Notes under the pieces: generated by a model
What the model saw: the letters and a program-made list of their open reading frames with translations, nothing else
What the model was told of the DNA's origin: nothing
Database searches by the model: none
Shown here: one piece after another, positions 1 through 5,027 of the stretch
Numbering within the stretch: position 1 is the stretch's first letter
Layout of the letters: the number at the start of each line of letters is the position of its first letter
Assembly (NCBI GenBank): GCA_003455235.1
Contig: DMRT01000194.1
Location: forward strand, 1-6,662
DNA length: 6,662 nt
Origin: Chitinophagaceae bacterium
Lineage (GTDB): Bacteria > Bacteroidota > Bacteroidia > Chitinophagales > Chitinophagaceae
Direction: 5' to 3'
Program-made: the position numbers and the translations under genes

Positions 1-304
1 TTTGCGAATCGAAGAGTAACTGCGATATGGTGTTGTCGGGAAGTGAATTTTTATCAGCTGTGCTATGGCGGAAGGTGAGGAAGCGGCTTCCGTCAAACCG
101 CTGAAGGCCATTGATGGTGCCGATCCACATATACCCCTGGTCGTCCTGTACTGCATTGGTGGTATTGTAAGCAGCCAGCCCGCTGTTCACCGAATAATGG
201 GTAAAGGAATACTGCAGGGCATCCTGTGCTAACAGCGCCCGGCAGTATACAAGCAGTGCCAGTAAAATGGTAATGATCCGCAAGTAACTGATTTTAATTT
301 CCAC
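1..304 (-). CDS. N-terminus of a periplasmic two-component-propeller regulator (partial)
   Basis: The first about 101 residues of a larger protein; the frame runs off the window edge. A hydrophobic stretch (about residues 10-26, rich in I/L/A/V) followed by ALLAQD looks like a signal peptide or N-terminal anchor. After it comes a beta-propeller blade: DDQGYMWIGTINGLQRFDG at about residues 54-72, then SLPDNTISQLLFDS opening the next blade. This is the Reg_prop signature of Bacteroidota sensors whose periplasmic propellers precede a Y_Y_Y domain and a histidine kinase, LytTR or other output. The output domain is outside the window, so the exact class is unknown. There is no ATG at the start. 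GTG at 304 is used here, but TTG at 283 also gives a good signal peptide (M-RIITILLALL...) and fits a promoter-like box at 307-314 better. It is divergent from the glycosyltransferase; whether it regulates that operon is unproven. Confidence 0.82.
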   Translation of the reverse strand, partial: MEIKISYLRIITILLALLVYCRALLAQDALQYSFTHYSVNSGLAAYNTTNAVQDDQGYMWIGTINGLQRFDGSRFLTFRHSTADKNSLPDNTISQLLFDSQ

Positions 305-306
305 TC

Positions 307-314
307 CAAATATA
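307..314 (-). promoter_or_regulatory. Bacteroidota -7 promoter-like box TATATTTG
   Basis: Read on the minus strand, TATATTTG is an exact match to the Bacteroidota -7 consensus TAnnTTTG. Transcription would start a few bases downstream, near 300. The upstream -33 element (TTTC about 22 bases away) is weak. If the box is real, the GTG at 304 lies outside the transcript and the TTG at 283 becomes the likely start of the propeller regulator. Confidence 0.45.
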
Positions 315-340
315 CCCAACCGGGGTATTAATTGCAGAAA

Positions 341-434
341 TGACTGCATGAACTGTATATATATGTCACCAACTGCCCATATCCCCGGATGAATTGTTTT
401 TGAATTTCCTGCCGGCCAGACGGTTCATGCGTCA
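341..434. repeat. Spaced inverted repeat upstream of the glycosyltransferase
   Basis: The left arm TGACTGCATGAAC (341-353) pairs with the right arm GTTCATGCGTCA (423-434) over 12 bases with one bulged T, across a 69-base spacer. The spacer contains an alternating TATATATATG tract (355-364). A second 7-bp inverted pair, TGAATTG (390-396) and CAATTCA (442-448), overlaps the right arm. These could be paired operator sites or a structured leader between the divergent genes. No family was recognised, and the match may be chance. Confidence 0.35.
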
Positions 435-483
435 TTATGAGCAATTCAGTCATGCTGGCATTTTCACCGGACTTGCCCGTTGG

Positions 484-491
484 TAAACTTG
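484..491 (+). promoter_or_regulatory. Probable -7 box for the glycosyltransferase/S41 operon
   Basis: TAAACTTG differs from the Bacteroidota TAnnTTTG consensus at one position and lies 29 bases before the ATG at 521, leaving a short leader of about 20 bases. A T-run (TTTT, 461-464) sits 19 bases upstream, roughly where the -33 element belongs, but is not a clear TTTG. The leader is A-rich (ACAAACAAAAAG) with no Shine-Dalgarno site, as is usual in this phylum. Confidence 0.4.
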
Positions 492-520
492 CACTTTAAT
501 CACAAACAAAAAGTATAGCC

Positions 521-1906
521 ATGCAAAACAACCAACCCGTTTTACAAAATCCGTCTGCCCGTTCAGCGCAGGGCAGGGGAAAGAAAATCCTGTTTGCCAG
601 TTTCCCGGCCGATGGACATTTCAATCCCCTTACCGGCCTGGCCAAATACCTGCAGGCCGCAGGTCATGATGTACGCTGGTACACATCACCCACCTACCAG
701 GAAAAACTTGGTAAGCTGCAGATCCCTTTCTTCCCCTTTAAAAAAGCCGTGGACGTAAGCAACAACGATTTCGACAAAGCATTTCCCGGCCGGGAGAAAC
801 ACAAAACACAGATCAGCCGCCTGAAATTTGATATCATCAATGCATTCATCAAACGGGGGCCCGAATATTATGCCGATATACGGGAGATTCGCCGGCAGTT
901 TTCTTTCGACCTGCTGGTGGCTGATATTGCCTTTACCGGGATCCCCTTTGTAAAGGAGCTGATGCAGGTACCTGTAATTTCAATCGGCGTGTTCCCGCTT
1001 TGTGAAACGTCCAAAGACCTGCCGCCGGCCGGCCTGGGTATGCTGCCTTCCTATTCTTTCTTCGGAAAAATAAAACAGGCCGTGTTGCGTGGAATTTCCG
1101 GCAAGCTGATCTTTGGTGCGCCCAATAAAGTGATGTTCCGCATGTACGATGAATACAAGATCCCTCATAACGGCGAAAGCCTGTTTGACAGTGGTATCCA
1201 GAAGTCGAGCCTGATGCTGCAGAGTGGTACGCCGGGCTTTGAATACTACCGCAGCGACCTGAGCAGTCATATCCGGTATATCGGGGCCTTGCTCCCTTAC
1301 CTCTCGGGCAGCACAGCCAATCCCTGGTTTGATGAGCGGCTGAACCAGTTTGAAAAAGTGGTGCTGGTTACACAGGGTACCGTGGAAAAAGACGTAGAAA
1401 AAATACTGGTGCCCACCCTGCGTGCATTTAAAAATACCGGTGTGCTGGTGGTGGCAACAACCGGCGGTAATGGAACAGCCGCATTGCGGGAACGTTTCCC
1501 CGATCACAATTTCATCATCGAGGATTTTATTCCGTTCAACGACGTAATGCCTTATGCTGATGTGTACATCACCAACGGCGGCTATGGCGGCGTGATGCTG
1601 GGCATCGAAAACAAACTGCCCATGATCGTGGCAGGTCTTCACGAAGGAAAGAACGAGATTTGTGCCCGGGTGGGTTATTTCAAACTCGGCATTAACTTAA
1701 AAACAGAACTGCCCAGGCCCGAAAAGATACGGGCGGCTGCAGAGGAAATTTTCACGAATGATCTTTATAGAATCAGTGTAACAAGGATGAGTAAAGAATT
1801 TGCCCAATACGATCCCTATGCACTGTTTGGCCAATACGTTGACGAACTGCTGTATCCCGGTACGGCCAAAATAAAGACAGCCATCAGCCAGCTTTCAAAC
1901 AATTAA
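521..1906 (+). CDS. GT1-family (MGT/UGT-like) glycosyltransferase
   Basis: A 461-residue GT-B-fold glycosyltransferase predicted to move a sugar from a nucleotide sugar to a small lipophilic acceptor in the cytoplasm. After a polar tail (1-20), the N-terminal Rossmann domain opens with KKILFASFPADGHFNPLTGLA. H33 sits where GT1 enzymes keep the catalytic base, and D135 (in DLLVADIAF) is the likely partner of the His-Asp dyad. The C-terminal donor domain has LVTQGT (282-287), IPFNDVMPYADVYITNGGYGG (G353-G357 loop) and GLHEGKNEICARV (from G372), matching the nucleotide-sugar signature. The usual HGG is NGG (N352), as I recall for a bacterial subfamily. There is no signal peptide or membrane span. 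The start is the only ATG near the domain; length is slightly above the usual 400-450. The S41 gene begins 10 bases after the stop, implying one operon. The acceptor (for example macrolide, carotenoid, sterol or pigment) cannot be told from sequence. Confidence 0.9.
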   Translation: MQNNQPVLQNPSARSAQGRGKKILFASFPADGHFNPLTGLAKYLQAAGHDVRWYTSPTYQEKLGKLQIPFFPFKKAVDVSNNDFDKAFPGREKHKTQISRLKFDIINAFIKRGPEYYADIREIRRQFSFDLLVADIAFTGIPFVKELMQVPVISIGVFPLCETSKDLPPAGLGMLPSYSFFGKIKQAVLRGISGKLIFGAPNKVMFRMYDEYKIPHNGESLFDSGIQKSSLMLQSGTPGFEYYRSDLSSHIRYIGALLPYLSGSTANPWFDERLNQFEKVVLVTQGTVEKDVEKILVPTLRAFKNTGVLVVATTGGNGTAALRERFPDHNFIIEDFIPFNDVMPYADVYITNGGYGGVMLGIENKLPMIVAGLHEGKNEICARVGYFKLGINLKTELPRPEKIRAAAEEIFTNDLYRISVTRMSKEFAQYDPYALFGQYVDELLYPGTAKIKTAISQLSNN

Positions 1907-1916
1907 ACCAACCACC

Positions 1917-2930
1917 ATGAAACCAATTGTTGTGATTCTCTTTGTGCTGCACTCCTTACATGCCCGGGCCCAGCAGCCGGATAGTGTACGGATCTTCATC
2001 GACAGCGCCCTGCATACCATGCAGAAGCACTCGGCTTTTGCGGGACGGGTGAACTGGAAAAAAATGACCGGCAACGTTCACCGCATGACCAAAAATGCCA
2101 GGACGTACAAAGAGGCCGCTCCCGGCATTAAATACGCATTTAATGCGTTGGGCGATAAACATGGGTGGCTGGTGTTTGGAGAGGAGGACTATCACAATCC
2201 GGCTTTCTCTCCCGATACGGGCCGGGTATCCGCTGATATAAAACAGGCCGCATCAAAAGGGGCGAAGATATACTGCGGTACCGTGAACGACCGGTATGCA
2301 TATATTTCCATTCCATTTTTTGGCGGGCAAACCGCCGACCAGGTAACCCGTTTTGCACAACGCATACAGGATTCGCTGTGCAAAGTGATTACGCCGTCAA
2401 CCAGGGGAATCATCATCGACCTCCGGCTGAATGCAGGTGGTAATATCGCTCCCATGCTGGCAGGACTCAGCAATGTACTGGGCAACGGCGATGTGTCCAT
2501 ATCAACAGATAAGAAGGGAAATATTACCGGCCGTACCACGGTGCAGAATAACAGCATCATTATGGATGGAGTAACCAGGGCTTCGCTTGCAAACAACTGC
2601 GGCGACCTCAGCAAAATGCCGGTGGCCGTTATCATCGGCCCGGTTACCGGCAGTTCGGGCGAAGGGCTGGCCATCAGTTTTACCGGCCGGGATAAAAGCA
2701 TCCTCGTTGGTGAGGCCAGCGGGGGGTATACCACGGCAAACGATGGGTTCTTATTGGCCGGGGACAATTATGGGATGGTACTGGCGGTGAGTTATATGAC
2801 CGACCGGTATGGTAAGCCGTACCAGGAGAATGTGCGGCCTGTTATTGAAATAAACGGCGGCGACAATTTTTTTGATCATGCCCATGATCAAAAAATACAG
2901 GCAGCCGTTGCATGGCTGGATAAGCAATAA
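1917..2930 (+). CDS. Secreted S41-family peptidase (non-PDZ type)
   Basis: A 337-residue exported serine peptidase of the S41 (tail-specific/tricorn-like) fold. Residues 1-18 form a signal peptide ending in ARA before QQPDSV, so the mature enzyme should act in the periplasm or outside. LGDKHGWLVF (H82) is the position of the conserved D-x-H motif. YISIPFF opens the catalytic domain, IIIDLRLNAGGNIAPMLAGL is the S41 core, TGSSGEGLA (244-252) holds the nucleophile, probably S246, and GEASGGYTTAN (265-275) follows the core. No PDZ domain fits between the N-terminus and core, and the Lys of CtpA-type Ser-Lys enzymes is missing after GEASGG, so catalysis probably uses Ser with His/Glu. It resembles the short subfamily with TASSGE and GEPTxGxxTAN motifs. 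It lies 10 bases behind the glycosyltransferase without an SD site and ends before a strong terminator, so it is probably co-transcribed. The substrate is unknown. Confidence 0.88.
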   Translation: MKPIVVILFVLHSLHARAQQPDSVRIFIDSALHTMQKHSAFAGRVNWKKMTGNVHRMTKNARTYKEAAPGIKYAFNALGDKHGWLVFGEEDYHNPAFSPDTGRVSADIKQAASKGAKIYCGTVNDRYAYISIPFFGGQTADQVTRFAQRIQDSLCKVITPSTRGIIIDLRLNAGGNIAPMLAGLSNVLGNGDVSISTDKKGNITGRTTVQNNSIIMDGVTRASLANNCGDLSKMPVAVIIGPVTGSSGEGLAISFTGRDKSILVGEASGGYTTANDGFLLAGDNYGMVLAVSYMTDRYGKPYQENVRPVIEINGGDNFFDHAHDQKIQAAVAWLDKQ

Positions 2931-2950
2931 TGGTATATTAAAAACAGTGT

Positions 2951-2991
2951 TACCCGGTAAAACGATGAATGTTTTACCGGGTATTTTTTTT
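2951..2991 (+). terminator. Rho-independent terminator of the glycosyltransferase/S41 operon
   Basis: A perfect 13-bp stem, TACCCGGTAAAAC (2951-2963) with GTTTTACCGGGTA (2971-2983), closes a 7-base loop (GATGAAT) and is followed by eight Ts (2984-2991). It lies 20 bases after the S41 stop codon. In the minus direction the same hairpin is followed only by ACACTGTTTT, so it would be a weaker terminator for the convergent gene, whose stop codon (2974-2976) lies inside the right arm. Confidence 0.93.
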
Positions 2992-3669
2992 CAGTTCGAT
3001 CAAACCCTGCCGGAAGAATACCAGGATGATCAGCATGATGCCAAAATGATACAGGATGATGTCGGGTGTTCCCGCAATATGCACTTCGGGTAAAACCTTC
3101 TTTTGTAAAAGCCAGTTCAGAAATAAACGCTGGTAAAGCATTGCGTACAATAAAGGGATGATGGAAAATCCGGCTACAATACCCCAGCGGTGCCTGTTCA
3201 ATATCTTTTTACCAACCATCAGTATCGGCGGCAGGCAAACCAGGAGAACAACCGATGCAGCAATTATTTTACTGCTGAGCGAATTGCCGGTATCGCCCAA
3301 TAATGCCTGGACGACCACTTTTTCATCGCCGCCACCCACCAGGGCGGTAAAGATCCGTGCAAAAGGAAGGTTGGCAAAGAGCAGGGAAAAGCCAATCATT
3401 CGTTTGTTTTCATTCAGCGACCTGCTGAACCAGCTGGCCCCCAGCCACATCAGGCTGCAGGAAAAAAGCGGCCCGGCAAGGGTGGCCAGGAAAGCCCAGG
3501 CCGGGTTTGCGCATTGTTCGCAGGTGCTCCACACATTAAAATCCCTGGGGCCGTAACAGCCGCAAATAAAATATCCGGTGCTGATGTGAGCCTGCTCGTG
3601 CAATTCTCCCATGATAAAATGGAGAGCAATAAAAGCGGCAACGTATTTCCAGGTGATCCGTAACTGCAT
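2974..3669 (-). CDS. Multi-pass membrane protein with HExxH motif, probable M50-like metalloprotease
   Basis: A 231-residue integral membrane protein with about six hydrophobic segments (near 8-28, 56-80, 92-112, 133-152, 163-182, 203-222). The first span carries HEQAH (24-28), a zinc-metalloprotease HExxH in a membrane setting. ATLAGPLFS (62-70) resembles the AGPLAN segment of site-2/M50 proteases, and NLPFARIFTALVGGGDE (100-116) is placed like the NxxPxxxLDG motif, with D115 as candidate third zinc ligand. Between these lies a loop with four cysteines, CGC (36-38) and CEQC (50-53), which could bind a metal or form disulfides. M50 assignment is inference from motif order; overall similarity could not be tested. 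The ATG at 3669 follows a TATATTTA box (3709-3702). The last codons and stop lie inside the terminator of the convergent operon. It has its own promoter region and no same-strand partner nearby. The substrate is unknown. Confidence 0.72.
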   Translation of the reverse strand: MQLRITWKYVAAFIALHFIMGELHEQAHISTGYFICGCYGPRDFNVWSTCEQCANPAWAFLATLAGPLFSCSLMWLGASWFSRSLNENKRMIGFSLLFANLPFARIFTALVGGGDEKVVVQALLGDTGNSLSSKIIAASVVLLVCLPPILMVGKKILNRHRWGIVAGFSIIPLLYAMLYQRLFLNWLLQKKVLPEVHIAGTPDIILYHFGIMLIILVFFRQGLIELKKNTR

Positions 3670-3701
3670 GGCTATGTTGTTTATGCTGAATGGAATAAAT
3701 G

Positions 3702-3709
3702 TAAATATA
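3702..3709 (-). promoter_or_regulatory. Possible -7 box for the HExxH membrane protein gene
   Basis: Read on the minus strand, TATATTTA matches TAnnTTTG at all but the last base, and it lies 32 bases before the ATG at 3669. No convincing -33 element was seen upstream. Confidence 0.33.
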
Positions 3710-3733
3710 CCCGTTCACAGGCCCTTAACATCT

Positions 3734-3743
3734 CCGGGCCCGG
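3734..3743. repeat. 10-bp perfect palindrome CCGGGCCCGG
   Basis: A self-complementary GC-only decamer in the spacer between divergent genes. It abuts and partly overlaps the left arm of the longer inverted repeat at 3740-3835. It could be a dimeric regulator site or part of a larger folded element; no factor can be named. Confidence 0.5.
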
Positions 3744-3835
3744 TGAACTGCGGAAAAAGCAACATGAATTGAGGAATGGATTTCCCGTCAACCCCCTTCG
3801 GGACCTGCTGTTACCGGGATCCGCAGTTCATCCGG
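3740..3835. repeat. Long spaced inverted repeat in the divergent intergenic region
   Basis: The left arm CCGGTGAACTGCGGA (3740-3754) pairs with the right arm TCCGCAGTTCATCCGG (3820-3835): 11 contiguous pairs, then one bulged base, then four more. The 65-base interior includes a smaller pair, TCCCG (3783-3787) and CGGGA (3799-3803). The element sits between the divergent genes at 3669 and 3940. It could be a folded untranslated element, a small palindromic (REP/MITE-like) repeat, or paired operators. No flanking direct repeat or transposase was seen. The rest of the 3670-3939 spacer holds only promoter-like boxes. Confidence 0.6.
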
Positions 3836-3886
3836 CAAACGGCGCAACTCATGCATGCAGTGCTTCCCGGGCGCCTGTTTCTGAAG

Positions 3887-3894
3887 CAACTTTG
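3887..3894 (+). promoter_or_regulatory. Possible -7 box for the 76/279-residue gene pair
   Basis: CAACTTTG matches TAnnTTTG at all but the first base, and ends 45 bases before the ATG at 3940. The region after it is strongly A-rich (CAAAAACAAAAACAAG), a typical Bacteroidota leader. No clear -33 element was found. The box supports the start at 3940 over any start further upstream in the same frame. Confidence 0.35.
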
Positions 3895-3939
3895 CCTTGT
3901 CAAAAACAAAAACAAGTAAAAACCATAAAAACATTCAAC

Positions 3940-4170
3940 ATGCAGAAATTAAAATTCGGGATACAGCTTACAGCACTGATGCTGGCATTCACACTCTGGT
4001 TTATGGCCGAAATGAAACTGGCCGACAGGGACATGAAAAAGAACCAGCCTGAAAAGCAGGAGTCGGTGGAAATAAAGAAAGAAGAAGCCGGTAAAACAGC
4101 CAGTAAGGCATCGCCGGTTTCCGACATCAGCCTGCTGCCAGGCTCCGCCATGATTAATGTAACCATTTAA
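3940..4170 (+). CDS. Small single-span membrane or exported protein, unknown function
   Basis: A 76-residue protein that I do not recognise. Residues 1-6 (MQKLKF) are basic, about 7-22 (GIQLTALMLAFTLWFM) are hydrophobic, and the rest is a highly charged Lys/Glu tail (about 23-56) ending in a neutral stretch, DISLLPGSAMINVTI. The charge pattern suggests an N-in anchor or uncleaved signal with the tail outside. The frame stays open upstream to at least 3769, but the ATG at 3940 is preferred: it follows an A-rich leader and a promoter-like box, and it starts a clean basic-hydrophobic N-terminus. The stop is 11 bases before the next gene, also membrane-anchored, so the two are probably co-transcribed and may interact. 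No catalytic motif is visible. It is likely real given the spacing, but short. Confidence 0.65.
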   Translation: MQKLKFGIQLTALMLAFTLWFMAEMKLADRDMKKNQPEKQESVEIKKEEAGKTASKASPVSDISLLPGSAMINVTI

Positions 4171-4181
4171 AACATCCCTTT

Positions 4182-5021
4182 ATGCGAAAGAGACTCTTAA
4201 ATAAGATGATCACCCGACTGCGGCTTTGCATTGCGGGTTTGATCCTCGTCATCATCAGTTTATTCCTCTTCTCATTTACCATACAGAAGATGAAAGAAGA
4301 TTTTCTGAAACAGCTGGGCCTTACCCAGTCGGCCGCCGATCATAAAATAGCCGGCAGCCTGCTGAGTGGCTCACTGGATTATTACGGCGTCAGAAAAGTA
4401 TTGATGAATGACCGGGCCACGGTGGTAAAAGACCTGGCTGCCTACGCAAAGCAGTATGCTGCTTCGGATGCGTTCAAAAAGGAATATGCAGCGCTGAAGG
4501 AAAGCAATAAGCCCGCCCCGCCGCAGAAAATTGATACACCGGAAGAAATGAGGGCAAACATGATCAAAATGGCGAAGGAATTTGTGGCCAACTCGGAAGA
4601 AGGGTTGAAAAAAGCCACACCGCAAACAAAGGCGTTACTGGAGCAGATGCTGGAACAGGCCAAGAAGAACCTGAAAGACGCCGAAGACCCCAACAACAAA
4701 ACGATCAAAGCCTGGGCGCAGAACTACGAGATGCTGAAGAAGATGACGCAGGAAGGATGGGAGCGGAGCATGAAAGAGTGGGAAGCTGCCTACCCGGCCA
4801 ACCACCTGCTGTACATCAGGGTGAAACTGCAGAATTTTCTGGAGGCTACCGAGGGCATCGACTATGATGCACAGCTGTACGAAAAGAACAACAAAAAATA
4901 TTTTGTAAAAGCCGAGTATGAACGCAAAAGCAGCCGCTGGAAGATGGCCTACCGGGCCGGCAAAGATGCGGTGGAAACAGCGAGGGCTTTCGCCAGCCAG
5001 TGGATCAGTGAAATTAAGTAA
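4182..5021 (+). CDS. Membrane-anchored helical protein, unknown function
   Basis: A 279-residue protein of no family I recognise. A basic N-terminus (MRKRLLNKMITRLRLC) precedes one hydrophobic span (about 16-34), suggesting the body lies outside the inner membrane. Residues 35-75 hold a possible conserved helix (FLKQLGLTQSAADHKIAG). The middle (about 80-205) is rich in Lys, Glu and Ala with helix- or coiled-coil-like character, broken by a Pro-rich stretch (NKPAPPQKIDTPEE). The C-terminus (about 207-279) looks globular: aromatic residues, LLYIRVKLQNFLEA, then YFVKAEYERKSSRWKMAYRAG. No catalytic signature was seen. ATG at 4182 is used; ATG at 4206 (M9) would shorten only the basic tail. It follows the 76-residue gene by 11 bases and meets the desaturase gene tail to tail, with 6 bases between stops. 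No strong terminator was found there. Confidence 0.82.
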   Translation: MRKRLLNKMITRLRLCIAGLILVIISLFLFSFTIQKMKEDFLKQLGLTQSAADHKIAGSLLSGSLDYYGVRKVLMNDRATVVKDLAAYAKQYAASDAFKKEYAALKESNKPAPPQKIDTPEEMRANMIKMAKEFVANSEEGLKKATPQTKALLEQMLEQAKKNLKDAEDPNNKTIKAWAQNYEMLKKMTQEGWERSMKEWEAAYPANHLLYIRVKLQNFLEATEGIDYDAQLYEKNNKKYFVKAEYERKSSRWKMAYRAGKDAVETARAFASQWISEIK

Positions 5022-5027
5022 AAGATA

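Noticed and set aside
980..1642. 220-residue open frame on the minus strand
   Set aside because: It lies wholly antisense to the glycosyltransferase, whose domain motifs are clear. Its translation is rich in His, Cys and Gln with no recognisable domain.
2192..2767. 191-residue open frame on the minus strand
   Set aside because: It is antisense to the S41 peptidase core; the Ser/Pro-rich translation has no coherent motif and no promoter or leader.
3158..3556. 132-residue open frame on the plus strand
   Set aside because: It is antisense to the HExxH membrane protein, whose hydrophobic spans and motifs are far more protein-like.
3734..3835. Insertion sequence or transposon end
   Set aside because: The inverted repeat is real, but there is no transposase, no flanking target duplication and too little length for an autonomous element.
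3769..3939. Upstream extension of the 76-residue protein to 3769
   Set aside because: The added residues are low-quality coding sequence, run through the inverted repeat and lie before the likely promoter; the ATG at 3940 gives a clean basic-hydrophobic N-terminus.
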